Assembly (NCBI GenBank): GCA_935421135.1
Contig: OW285189.1
Location: forward strand, 6,841,072-6,905,071
Length of the DNA: 64,000 bases
DNA from: Bugulina stolonifera
Taxonomy: Eukaryota; Bryozoa; Gymnolaemata; Cheilostomatida; Bugulidae
Direction of reading: 5' to 3'
Position numbers and translations under genes: made by a program. Below the pieces are notes generated by a model. It was not told the DNA's origin, did not search any database, and saw only the letters and a list, made by a program, of their open reading frames with translations. This document shows positions 37,401 to 49,761 of this stretch, piece by piece (within the stretch, counting starts at the first letter, position 1; each line of letters opens with the position of its first letter).

Positions 37401-40400
37401 ACTAGATCAAAGTGAAAATCTTTATCCAAATAATACCCAAAATTGCCCGCTTTACTCTAGTGTAGTCAAATAAGTTTAGATCACAAAAATTGATGTCCTC
37501 ATAAGTAAACACAACAAACCAATTGCAATGGTGTAAGTAAAGTAATGCTCAGCCTCCCTTCAGGGTTATCTTCTCTTTGCTAGGAAAGTCAGTGGAGTGA
37601 TATAGACATGATGAAACAGAGGGAGCCATGGACATATCATGATGTACAACTTATCTCCACTGTACACAATCTACACGTCAATGGACAGAGATATGTTAAT
37701 ATTATTGTGAGTAGATCTCATTGCTGCAGTGTATTATACTCAAATGTGGTAATGTTAAGACATCATTAGACTGTTTATTATTAGTTATATTGAATTACGT
37801 ATTATGCTACATACATACCATGTGATACCCTGTACTGTAGAACCCTGGTGTTCCTCTCAACCCCTCGTCTCCAGTGTATAACCACGGATTAGAGGCTGGT
37901 ATCTTCATAAGGAATCATAAGGGGAGCAGACCCCTGGTGGGCAAGGTATGTAGTGGACAGTACTCTTTCCTGTTTATGCTATACTAAACCATGACACAAT
38001 GTACATGTACATGTAGTAGAGTTTACAATCCATTGTGTAGGTATGGCCTGGTGAAGTTGTCTACCCTGACTTCAGTCACCCACACGTCTACGAGTTCTGG
38101 CTAAACTGCGCACAATCTCTATACAATGACATTCCATTTGATGGTCTCTGGTTGGTAAGTCAAGTTACTATTTCTTGTGCACAACAGCTATACTCAAGTA
38201 TAGTATTACACAGTTATATTATTGCTAGTATACATCGCTATGACAACGTGTACCCCAGAAGGTTAAGTCGCTGTGTCACCACATACACTCTATTTGAATC
38301 TATCTGTTAGTTGCATGTATGTTATAGTTGTCGACGTTTATAGCGGCAGTAGTGGTTGTCACCACCTCTGTTCGATTTGAAAGTTGTTGCAGTGGTTATG
38401 ATGGAAACCATAAAATTTGCTTTTCTGCACAACTTAGTCAGCTTGTACTCTCTACCGTGCTTATAGTGACTCCACCATCTCTCCGTTTCAGGACATGAAT
38501 GAGCCTGCTAACTTTGTATCTGGTTGTGTGGAGGACTGTAATCTAACCAATAGCCATTCTAAAGACAACCCGACTTTTGTACCCAGTAAGTGTATAAAGA
38601 ACTAAGGCTACGTGTGATATATTGTATACTTGTACAATCATGTTATTATTTTGGGTACCAGTTTCAGTGCAGCAATCAGTGGAAATACAGTTAGTTAGTT
38701 TCATTTGTTTCCACTTACATGTATTTCCGTGCAAATGATGCCCAACTTAATGTTTTTCAATGATCTTTGTTTGTCTATATTATTCAGAACAATTAACTGG
38801 AAAGAAGCTCTTTGACCAGACTATATGTGCATCTGCTAAGCAGTATCAGGGCTTGCACTATGACCTACATAACCTATACGGGCACATGCAGCTGATTGTC
38901 ACTGACAAGTACGTATCTACATAACATTGGCAGGTGCTCATTCATCTGCATCTCTTTCCTCATGTGATGATACTCTGACAGTATCTGATCAGAATGATCA
39001 TAACGGTGTTAATATTTACCTTATGCTGTTCCTCTTGTATGAATATAAATGCATGTGTATCATTTCTATAGAAATCTTTAAACACTGCAAGTGTAAAATC
39101 TTACTGCAGGTGTTTAAAATTGTGCAAAGTCATGATAAATATTGTGCATATGTTGAATGAGTAGTATAAATTTATCACTTTCTTTTGCCAGTAAAGCTGA
39201 TGCTAACCAACGTAAAATGGCTCAGTCTGCCAGAAAGTATCAAAATCTTTTGCAGGGTGTGCAGAACTTTGAGAGGCCGGCGTACATTAATTATATCTAG
39301 GTCAACTTTCCCAGGAAGTGGACACTACGGTGGCCATTGGACTGGAGATAATTCTTCAACATTTTCAAACCTATCCAGTTCAATATCAGGTATGTAAGAG
39401 TTGTACTGAAATCTCCTATTATTAGGAGTTATCCTCTCTCTAACTAAACGATTTGGCTATTGATGTACTTGTTATATATTTTTAATAATGTTATTTATAG
39501 ATATGCTCGACTTCAACTTGTTTGGAATTCCTCTGGTCGGTGCAGATATTGGTGGGTTCTTCAGCTCGTGCTCGGAAGAGCTGATGATAAGATGGATGCA
39601 AGTCGGTTCTTTCTATCCGTTTATGAGGAACCACAACTCCCATCCAACGGATGCCGGCCCCTCTGCGGTGGGTGCTAGTTTACCTGTACATATCTGGTGG
39701 ACTTCCATATACATTCTTCTAGGGATGTGCCGACTGACTCATTTCTTAATGCTATGAGATTCAATTCACTGACTTCTATAATTGTCATTGCATATCCTTA
39801 TGATGTATGTAACTAAACGTGATGCATCAGCTGCTAAGATTTTTCTTGATTTCTCAATTACTCTCGCTTGAACACACCGTAATGTGGTTATTTACCGGTT
39901 AGTGTTTGGGATTTGTGGTCAATCAGCGGTCAAAATCTGGACCACTCAAGCTAAAAGGTTTGTGACATATAATAGAAGTACCCCACTATTATAGTTATCT
40001 ATTTTAATATGATTGTAGCCTCAAGATCCAGGAAGTTTCAGCGAGAGGGCACAGGCTATAATAGGTGATATAGTGGCAGTGAGGTACTCTCTTCTACCTT
40101 ACCTTTATACCCTGCTATTTGATAACCATACTAAGGGGATTCCTGTGGTACGACCTCTATTTATGCTGTGAGTTTAGAATGAGCTCTCTATAGCTTGTAC
40201 TATGAAATTATAGTTGCTAGTCTACTGGCCTACTATGTTGTAATTTACGTTCTATACTCTATACAGTCTATATTCTTTACAGTATATACTCTATAATTAT
40301 ATTCTATTATATACTTTATTATAAGTTTATACTCAACATGGTCTATGTTCATTACTTTCAATCTCCAAAGTTGTCTTCTCTCTAGAATCATATAGCGTAT

Positions 40401-43300
40401 AGTCAATAGTAATATACAAGCTGTACTCTAGAGAGAAGATGACTTTATATTATAAATCATAACAAATAATAATTTTATTATTATAAATACAAGACAAGTT
40501 CATCAATAGCTATGTCGTTCAGTTGAAGAGAGGGTAACTCCTAATGATGACGCATTTCTATACAACTGAATGGAAAGATTCACATTGTAAATACATGTTA
40601 TTGGCAAGTATTTATTTTAGCCTGTTAATAAACACATGCTGTCCATCTAGATAATGTTATTATATTACATTATATTAATCCATTGTATATATGCATGTAG
40701 TACATTAGATAGATGTGCATTATACGCATCTATCTAATGTAATAATAATCAGTGCTGACTGCACTATACACACATATAATATACAGTACATGGTATCATA
40801 TGCTACTACAGGTATCCAAAGGATAAGAGAACATATGGAATAGACGAACAGTTCATGTGGGGAAGTGCTCTGCTCATGTCTCCTTGTATCAAGGAGGTAT
40901 GTTCATCGTACACTAGTGCTACCTAAAGGGTGTCTACTGTAGCTACTTGAACTAACTAATAGGTGTCCACTATAGCTGCTTGTAGTAACTAACAGGTGTC
41001 CACTGTAACTACTAGTGCCTTCACACAGGCTGCACTTACACTGATAACTGAAAGTGTGTTTACAGTATAACTATGTAGAACTTGTTATAATAAAAAGTTG
41101 TCCACTCTTTGTTCTCTGAAGTATGACAACTTCTTCCAACTTTCGCCATTGTAGTAAAATGCTTTGCAAAGTTGTATCCAAATGATTACAATCAATATGT
41201 ATACGTATGTATACACATTGTATGTAAATCAGCTATATGTTGTACGTGACAGGGTGGGACAAGTGTCACAGCATACTTCCCTTATGATATCTGGTATAAC
41301 TTCTTCACTGGAGACAGGCTTACTAAAGTGGGAGCTGATATTCAGTTGTCTACTCCCCTTGACAGCACTAATATGCATGTAAGGGGTGGATCCATTATGA
41401 TCACTCAAACCCCTGCAAGGAACACAAGTTACAGGTACATATTTTCTAAGCACTGGTATTTATATTCTAAGCATTCATTATGCATTGCCTGTATATTACT
41501 GATATTCCGTATGGCGTTGTATATTATGTATTAGTAATATACCATAAAATCTTGTTGTATTGTATATTACTGTGTTACAGCCGAAACAATCCGTTTGGTC
41601 TGCTGGCAGCTTTGGATTCTAACCACATAGCCCGAGGGAAGCTTTACTGGGATGACGGAGACGTACTAGACCCTGTACAAACTCAGCAATACAATCTCAT
41701 TAAGTTCTCAGTTGAAAAGGTATTGTTTACATATTTCACTCATAGCATAGGCTGGTGTAGTTTGTATGCATATTCTACATGTACGAGTATGTGTCAGAGG
41801 AATTCGCGTCACTGGAGAACATCTAGCGGCCATATTGAGCCTATATCGACAGATAACTCGCAACAGTTGGATGAAAAGTTTGACCAATGTGATCAGTTGT
41901 TACATTGTCCAATGTGACTTTTTTTACTTCCCCTGATGCAACTCTTACTATCAACAGTTCTGGTATATGTGTACGAACTCCTAATACAGGCTGCACTGCA
42001 CTACTATGATATTATACTATACTACTGCACTGTATATTGTATATTGTACTCCTACACTGTTTATTGTATATTGTATACTGTTTATTGTAGAATTGCCTTA
42101 CCACAACCATAGAAATGTTGGGACATACAAATTGCACAATGAAGCTCAAACTTGTGCAGATATTTGGTCTGTTTTTTCCACCTGAACGAGTTTTGGTTAA
42201 TGGACATCCAGCTAGCTTCTCCTATGCAGACGACCAGAGGGTCAGTAAATATAACTCTCTTTCCTGCTTTTCGTGTCTCACTGGTTGTTTTGTTAAGTTG
42301 GTGGGTTTTTTCAATGCTATCTCTTCCCTTTAATGGTCACTGTAGCAGTAGAAATAATTTCCATCTACATAGCTACATTTGTATAAGGAGAGGTTCATTT
42401 AGAACTGAATGCAACAGCTTTTGGACGTAATGTCACATACTGCACTATATCCAAAAAACAAATAAACCTAAACATTATTTATTGTGTCAACATGTACATC
42501 AAACACTGCTGTTTTCAAAAATATGCAGCGTGTTCCGTATTTTGCAACTTTATGGGTTTGGAGAAGTCCCAGAAGCTGCCTTGTCAGTGTTTATAATTCG
42601 ATGCCAATATGGTATTTCTTCTGCTAAACTCTAACATCAAATTTGAGTATATATTGTGTATATTATATACATTTGTACATGTAGTAATCAATGTTGTCAT
42701 ATCCAACCCTTACACTTCCCAGATGTAATTTATAAGACTGGTCAAGCGGCTACTGAATGTTTTACTTGATCTGATCAGTCAAGAGTTAAATCAAGCTCTC
42801 TCTTTCATAACTTAAAACAATAATTTAGAAAAATAAACAAAACAAACACATTCCTAATCATTGCTCAGTCTAAAACAGAATATACATTCCTAAGTCAGTC
42901 AACTTTAAAATTGAATGTTTGTTCACAAAACATTGATTCATGGAAGTGAATAGGTGAGCATGTTGCAGTCAGCTGTTGTACACTTGAGTGGATGTTGGTG
43001 TGTTAGACCCTGTAAATACAGACTGTCTGCTGATTCACACATCTCTATGTACACTATATAGCCTACAATGCCTTGCTCTGATATCATATATGTTGTCATG
43101 ACGATTATGTAAACTACTATTATTGCTGTTATAGTCCTGGGAGCAATTACTTTTGTTATACCTGTTACAGTATGATTCTAGTGTTGGTTTAACTGGTACA
43201 CTCTATGTGCTTATATTAGTTATGTACTACATGCATGTAGGTGCTGCAGTTGGATAAACTTGATGTCTCTCTAATGAAGCCCCTTACCATTTCTTGGTAA
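28493..43300 (+). CDS. GH31 alpha-glucosidase (lysosomal/maltase-type), unusual N-terminus
   Basis: Nineteen exons: 28493-29080, 29725-29885, 30801-30975, 35093-35189, 35903-36000, 36292-36438, 37584-37706, 37841-37945, 38041-38154, 38492-38585, 38788-38908, 39256-39389, 39501-39667, 40019-40167, 40812-40896, 41253-41434, 41581-41719, 42091-42240, 43241-43300. The sum is 2889 nt, 962 aa. The fold follows GAA/maltase-glucoamylase: YEVxF-like N-domain, [21 protein letters not shown], the nucleophile in [12 protein letters not shown] (Asp537), acid/base Asp639 in HWTGDN, HVRGGSI, and the closing beta-domain LTISW. Both catalytic Asp are present, so it should hydrolyse alpha-1,4-glucosides. Residues 1-150 are Ser/Arg-rich, starting MGAHQSST, with no signal peptide or trefoil domain seen. 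An unseen upstream exon could change that. Poly(A) signal AATAAA at 43374-43379. Confidence 0.9.
30627..30785. repeat. 30-32-bp minisatellite next to GH31 exon 3 acceptor
   Basis: Five copies of a unit containing TAGTTATCTCCCCTGTCTCC, spaced 32, 32, 30 and 30 bp. The array ends about 15 nt before the exon 3 acceptor (AG ending 30800), so it supplies pyrimidine-rich sequence upstream of that site. Confidence 0.85.
31031..31206. mobile_element. hAT-like MITE with 8-bp target duplication
   Basis: A 176-bp element with terminal inverted repeats (left GCCGTTTATTGTGAGAGTTG; right end CAACTCTCACAATAAACGCT), flanked by perfect 8-bp direct repeats GTATATCA (31023-31030 and 31207-31214). The CAGAG start and 8-bp duplication fit the hAT superfamily. 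It lies in GH31 intron 3. A diverged relative may lie near 41800-41960 in intron 17 ('CCTGATGCAACTCTTACTAT'). Confidence 0.75.
32945..33058. repeat. 22-bp minisatellite in GH31 intron 3
   Basis: Five head-to-tail copies of a 22-bp unit containing TAATGGTCAGGGTGAGGTG, nearly identical; one copy has TAGTGG for TAATGG. Confidence 0.9.
33619..34254. mobile_element. Harbinger-like MITE with TAA target duplication
   Basis: A 636-bp element in GH31 intron 3. The left end AGCTGCATTTACACTACACC and the right end (complement AGGTGCGTTTACACTACACC) are inverted repeats of over 25 bp. Both ends are flanked by TAA (33616-33618 and 34255-34257). A 3-bp TWA duplication fits PIF/Harbinger. The sub-terminal regions are arrays of ACCAACTCC-type hexamer/nonamer repeats, mirrored at both ends. 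No ORF. A truncated copy lies at 3412-3655. Confidence 0.82.
35216..35531. repeat. (CTAC)n microsatellite in GH31 intron 4
   Basis: About 315 bp of the tetranucleotide CTAC, interrupted several times by ATGTAC. It starts about 27 nt after the exon 4 donor at 35190. It produces long open frames of repeated Tyr-Leu-Pro-Thr that are artefacts of the repeat. Confidence 0.95.
36534..36837. mobile_element. MITE with TA target duplication, copy A
   Basis: Inverted termini AAGGCTCGGCTACATGAGAG (left) and CTCTCGTGTAGCTGAGCCTT (right), each bounded by TA, in GH31 intron 6. The terminal repeat is shared with the element at 56227-56465. TA duplication suggests a Tc1/mariner-type or similar non-autonomous family. 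Confidence 0.65.
40929..41012. repeat. 33-bp tandem repeat in GH31 intron 15
   Basis: Three partial copies beginning GGTGTCTACTGTAGC, GGTGTCCACTATAGC and GGTGTCCACTGTAAC, spaced 33 bp, starting about 32 nt after the exon 15 donor at 40897. Confidence 0.75.
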
Positions 43301-44627
43301 TCTCTCTCAAGTGTAAAAGAGGTGAATAGAGCTGTGGCTATTAGTGGGGTACATGATACAGCTGCATACTTACAATAAAACCTACATGACTATGTGTTTT
43401 AATACGTTACATACGTTGCTTACATAGCTAGACCGAGTTTCTAGTCATTTAGACTGTGCTTCAGAGATAATCCATGCTTATACTCATACTGAGCTAGTCA
43501 CCTTTCTTATATAAGCTGATGTATACTTACTTTTGTGCATAGAACTAGATGGTGAGCACTTGTGTATACTTATATAGCAATAGGTAACTGTATCCGTGAA
43601 GATCTATTTACTGCTTTCGTACACTTACCATGTAATTGTAATTTTGTAAAAAACAATCAATATTAATTCTTCTAACTGTGATAGAGTACCTTGTAGCTAC
43701 TGTGTGTACATGCATGTCATAAACCACCTAGCACAGGTTGTCGTTTGTGCAGTATATGGCAACCATGAACATATACATGTACCACTAGTGTATTTATCTT
43801 GTCAACCAATGAGAGATAGTATTACATGTTCAATTCATGAATTAACTGATAGAAGAATGGTAGAATTGCTTTAAATGAAATTTACTATATTTTTCTATTT
43901 TATTACACCTCGTTGTACGATGTTCATAATAAATTATTTTCTATTAATATTTATTCAATAAGCAATAGGCTAAATATGTAATGATTATTTCAATAGACTA
44001 TTTATTTTTCCATTGTAGCTGTTATGTGTTCTTGTACACTGTAGGTTCAAACACACATATGGGGCTTAATTTATTCATTTGATGGAAATAAATACTTTTA
44101 TTGTCATAGCAATGTATAAAAATAAAATACAACAGACATACATTGTATATATACAGGTGACTAGAATTAAAGATTGAGAAAATAAGGGATAAATTTTGAA
44201 ATACTGTAATATCATATTACTAGAGTATCAAGGTAGATTGAGACGGTGATTGCAAATTGAATCTACTTTGATGTGAAATAAAGAAATGCTTCAATATGAC
44301 ACTGTCAAGATACTGTCTATTCACCGGGCACTTGCCTTGTGTTGACATAGCGATGAAGGCACATGCCTCCTATTGTCACGCTTTGCACTGGCAAATGAGA
44401 CATGATGCCTCAATTATCATTTCACATCATTGCCCAAAAGACTATAACATACTGTACGTGTATATATAGCCTGAAGAAAATAAAAAGATTGTTATGCAAC
44501 AATATCTGTTTCCTTGTGAGTCGGTTTCATGATACCTAAATATTCTTCAGCAAAAAGTTGTTCAATACGTACAAGAGCATTCATTAGTTGTGGACAAACT
44601 GAATGTTGCTAGTCAGACCTCAATTTT
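43301..44627. other. Convergent 3' region, GH31 and the ORF at 44628
   Basis: No exon seen. GH31 poly(A) signal AATAAA at 43374-43379. Candidate - strand AATAAA signals (TTTATT on +) lie at 44070-44075 and 44097-44102. Confidence 0.45.
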
Positions 44628-45269
44628 TTAGTAACCTTTACGTTTGACTCCTGCAAAATGTGTGACGCACATGGGCTTTATGGATTGAGTGTTATTAGCT
44701 GGCCGATCACCAAAAGAGGTGGCAGAGGATGATGGGTGTGCACCCAGTGGAGATACAGATGGAGATAGCAGTGGAGGTGACTGAGTGTGTTGTTCCAACC
44801 TCCCAGTCATACTGTAGCCTTGCTGGAAGTCTTCGTTAGTAACGTTGGTGCTGAGAACCATCTGGAAGTATTTGAGCTCTTCTCTGCCACTCGTCATACT
44901 CTTTAAACTGTTCGATTTGCCTGCGTTGTTGCTGCCGTCTGCAGCATCTCTTCGTGAACTCTGGACAAACTCTAGGAGTTGTCTGAATTTGTTCTTATGG
45001 TCTGTGTTCTTATACTGTCCTTTTAGTACAATACTCCCGCCTCCCAAGTCCATCAACTTAGCTGTGGCGTAGCGATATCGAGTGCCACACACCTCCACTA
45101 TTTGTGCCTTCGTGTGTGTCCACCAAGGTATGCGCACAATCCAATAAGTGGTCAACGTTGATCCAACCTCCTCACTGGGATACAAGTTTATTCGGAAAGG
45201 AACCCCCTCATAGTTGAGGAGCTTTTTAAAGTTTTTACCTCTATTTTCGTAGTAAAATATTTGCACCAT
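44628..45269 (-). CDS. Unrecognised single-exon protein, 213 aa
   Basis: A long intact open frame starting MVQIFYYENRGKNFKKLLN. The first 105 residues look like a compact folded domain with many aromatics and hydrophobic strands (ending NKFRQLLEFVQSS). The last 100 residues are low-complexity, Ser/Pro/Thr-rich and probably disordered (SPPLLSPSVSPLGAH), ending KRKGY. No signal peptide or TM segment was seen. I cannot place the family. The N-terminal half has the composition of a real protein domain rather than random translation, and no comparable unbroken ORF occurs nearby. It is convergent with the GH31 gene. Whether extra 5' exons exist upstream is not determined. Confidence 0.6.
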   Translation of the reverse strand: MVQIFYYENRGKNFKKLLNYEGVPFRINLYPSEEVGSTLTTYWIVRIPWWTHTKAQIVEVCGTRYRYATAKLMDLGGGSIVLKGQYKNTDHKNKFRQLLEFVQSSRRDAADGSNNAGKSNSLKSMTSGREELKYFQMVLSTNVTNEDFQQGYSMTGRLEQHTQSPPLLSPSVSPLGAHPSSSATSFGDRPANNTQSIKPMCVTHFAGVKRKGY

Positions 45270-48200
45270 GATGTGTATTACTAGGTCAGGCTTTGAACTG
45301 ATGTACCAAAAGAGTTGTCCTCCCCTGTAATGGCAATGGAAGATTCTGAATTATATGCATAAAATGTTATTTTCCTACTAAAACAGGTCGCTAGACAAAG
45401 TAGTGACGGTGTGTAACGCTTGTGGTACCGTGTGGTGGCAGCTAGTAGGTCATACCAACAACAGTATTCTCTACAGATATAATAATATGATAGACACTTC
45501 TCTGCCAGACAACTGGTTACAGTATAATAAAAATAACACACAATTGCTGGTTACTAACAACAGTAATCATAAAATATTGTATTATACCACATATCATACA
45601 TGTATAGGCTCACAGTGTCCTAATCAACACTAAACATACCTACACTTTTGTCTTTTGCAGTGAGAAACTGCCCCGAGATACAACATTAACCTCAACAGAA
45701 ATTTTACTTCTGTAACAAAATTGAATACAAACTTTTTCACATTAACTTAGGACTAAGTTCAGAGTACCTTATTGTATTGATGGATAGGGTGGGTTTACTT
45801 TGCTGAAAACAAATTCACAATATTATTCAAAGAGTGATAAGAAACATGACGTGATCTTACCTCAGCTGCGAGTCTGGTATCTGTATATATATAATAGATA
45901 GTAATCCATTCCAAACACTATCTACTGTAAACTAGCGTGATTGCAACCTCAAAGTCAAATGAAATACTGGTACCTGGACATGCTGCTCTTCATAATTACA
46001 TGCTACCAAACTTCCTTGCTGCTGCAATTCTAGCCAATCATACAACACCCTGGCTTCTCTTAATAGAATTCAACCAATCAGAGTAAGCATGCTTTAATGC
46101 ATTGCTAACAGCTTATGCATGTAATAACGATTATCCATGTTGGATTACTTGCTACTCTATGTATCAATGGGCTATCAAATGACAAACTACATTTGTATTG
46201 TCTATTGTTCTTTACAATGTAGGTTACAAAATTTCCTATTAAATTCCTCATTTGAACTTTGAATTCTTTCATTTGTCTTAAAATAGAAGTTCTTTTGAAA
46301 ATTGAGAAGACTATCTAATGATATATTCGCTATTATAGTAACACTATGCAAAGATTTCCATATGCTATGTATATAAACAGTGTATAATATTATTTGGTTA
46401 CATACAATTGTAATATAGAATGTTACAACGTAATTGAATGTAATATAAATGGAATTTTTATTCTTTTATTGTAACATACTTTATATAATATTATACATGT
46501 ACATGTAGAAAGAATGAGCATGACTCATTAGAGAGCTACATGCTGCCTATGTACATGGATTTACATCACATGGGTTGGTTGTCACGCATATACCCATGTA
46601 AGTATCATGTGGAATTAAGCTACGTCTACTATAGGATAATATAGTGCCAATGTATATGTAAATGTAAAACATTAAGGTGGTTATTTTTCTGTTTTACTAG
46701 ATACATGTAGGTGCTGAATTTAGTCTATGAAAGATGAGAGATAAGAAGAGAATCTGCTAAGAGCCATTATAATACAAACACCTGCTGAAGATCTTAGTCA
46801 AGCACCTGTCATAACAAGTCAGAGAAAGATTTGTCTCCAACTGCTATCACTGTAGTAGACTGCAAGGAAGAACTAAGCTAAGCCATCAGATACACGATGA
46901 GGTGCAGGCTAATTGTACATAATGAGTTAGGTGTTGTATAACTCTATAGGTGCTCAGTGAGCATATATAGGTGATTAGATATCATGCTTCAGTTTAGAAT
47001 AATAAAGAGGAACATGTTCTACAATTTCACTTTTCATTCATAAAACTAAATGAGACACTCCCAATGCACAAGGTGGCTGCAGGTGGCACCACTACAAGCT
47101 GCTAAATGATACATGCATAGTGTAATATGTCACAATCATATGTAGTATAATATTTATGTTACATATTACTATTAGGCTACTCAAATTATTGTCTACAAGA
47201 CAGAATTTGAGCTGTCTTTCATTGTACACATTAACTAAATACTGCTGCTAATTAAATCGCACTAAAATTGTTGATTTTTGTTACTTACACAAAACTATAT
47301 GGTTTCACTCATAGCTGTGGAATAGAATACATAGTTGTATATATTAACATGCATATAACAAGTGCTTTTACCATGAAATGACAAAAACAGTATGTACATG
47401 TAGGCCTACACACACGTATATGTAGGTCGAGCCTTGTACGTGTACATGTAGGTTTACATATTATAGTAGATGTGATTGGTATTATGTATATGGTATTCAA
47501 TTTTGTAACTCAGCAGGATGTTGATTCTGTTGCTGGTGGTTTTATGAGGGTATCAAACTGAATGGTCACTTTCATTTGCTTTCCTCTACATTATGAGGTC
47601 TAAGCAGTAAAAGTGAACGCATAATTTGCTCTGAATGAAAGAGAGAAGAGCAAGTAAATTGCTAGCGTTGCTGTGTTATTGTTGTAATACATGTTTATAT
47701 ACAGTGCACATATACATGCACATGCACAGTATGCCACCTCTATGGGCTAAGATTCCCACACATGCAGGTGGCAGGTCAGGTAACGGACCGGGCCAGTTGC
47801 ATTACCAATATCATCATGATTATTGCAGGTTATAAACAACCTTAATATACAATCTGTTTGCATGGAGTCTGTACTTATATTGATCTAAATATAGGATGTT
47901 AGAAGCTAGTGGTCCTATTGTATGTTTGTTTATAGTAATACGTAATGCAACAATATAGTGATCAGCATGCTAACCCCGAGTGCCTAGAAAATGTCTGTAC
48001 AGATAGTGAGGGAAGTAGCGGCTACTCCATTCTGGTTCTTAACCAGTGGCTAGTGAAATAATACAATCATGGTAAATGTACACATACACGTACATTCCAT
48101 GGTCCTATGATATTATATTATATATATATTGATATGGATAAGATACCTGTAGCATGAAAATATCTGTATATGTTTCATGAATTTGTTACCAGTAGCCTAT

Positions 48201-49761
48201 ACACATTATTTTCATGGTTGTTACCTCACTTTATCTACAGCAACATAAAGGCTAATGAGAAGGGATATACATATTATCCAATTACACGTTTCCTGCAAAC
48301 AGACCAAAATAAAATCATTATAATCAGTTCAAGATAATGACTTACCATGTCTATTTGGTCTATAGATGTACAAAAGTCATAATTATATTATGGGTAATAA
48401 CTGTGTACACATCATAAGCTACATAAATTATATACATGTACAATGTATAACGTAAAATATAAAACTTATCTAAGTTCTAAAATAGTTCTCTAGTTTAATA
48501 ACTGAGCAGGTTATAAAATATATTTTTATGGATAATACATAGGATACAAAGACTAGAGGGTAGTGGATATTTAGAAAGGCAGAGCAGTTCAGTTATTTTA
48601 TAGTCTATGGCTATGACCATTTGTCCCAGCTATAGCCAAGGTGCATACCACACATTCCATGTTAGTAATAGGTTAATTCTGTCTTCCTCCTTTGTTTCCA
48701 TACCTTTTCACCCAACGATTGTGTGTTTCTATATTCATTGTCGTGCTGTGCAAATACCAACTTTCATTATCTACAATCTTTTTAAGTTAATCAAATGAGC
48801 ATTTCTTTGTTGTGCCATGTTTCAGTGTTTTAGTATAGCAGGGGTGACTTAGGAGCCCAGCAAAACAAACACAATGAATTTCTGATTGCATGAATGAAAT
48901 GACTGCGAAAGTTGCAGCTGCCTCTCTCTGGGGTGTTCTTTAACAGCCAATTGCTGCCTTTGTTTCTGAGCAGGTACGAGTTTTGGAGGATTTTAGAGTG
49001 CACCTATTTATACGTCTAGTAAATATGTGAATTATGAAATTATAATAAATTGTCTCAGCTAAAGACACAAGGCTGATGTTTGATGTTTCTCAATATTTCA
49101 AATAACATCTTTATTTATTATGCAAATTATTAATTATTTAATTAAATAACATTGATATTAATATAATTTTCTATATTTAAAGAGAAGTGTCCACAAGATA
49201 GTGCAATAGCATGAAGGAAATAATATAAAAATTTCGAACTATCATAAAATGTAATATTTTATGTTCCACAACATACAAGTATGTACATGTATAGAAAAGA
49301 GTATATTGTTACATACATGCAATATACTATATTCCTATCAACTACGGCATCGGAGGTAAATAACGAGATGGAAAGAATTGTTATGCAACATTGCTGTAAA
49401 CAATTATATGAATTACGGAATCATAGTTGTGTACATGTACATGTACATGTATGTATGTATGTATGTGGGAAGACTGAACTTAGTATCTGTGAATGGAAAC
49501 AAGGCCTATTAAAAATACTCGTATACAAATAAATATGATTATAAAAGTGATGAATTAATAAATAATAATATTATACTAAATTAATCTATCAACACAGATG
49601 AGTATGACCCTGATGTATGTAATAGTTTTATAATCATGGATGTACTATGTGAGTATGTGTATTAATAGTCTAAATGGAATGGTAAAGTATATAATGGGAA
49701 AGACAAGAGTGTGGTGGTGCCATATCAGCTGACTACTGGGTACCTGTGCATACAGAGTACT
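45270..49761. other. 4.5 kb intergenic, nothing recognised
   Basis: AT-rich, with many TACATGTA-like palindromes. I found no exon with homology, no repeat array and no structured RNA. Small open frames (for example 47635-47835) have no recognisable features. Confidence 0.45.

Noticed and set aside
39192..39389. Apparent frameshift in the GH31 gene just before RSTFPGSG
   Set aside because: It arises only if the acceptor at 39191 is used. The stronger acceptor at 39255 keeps frame and gives exactly the human spacing between LYG and RSTF, so the gene is intact.
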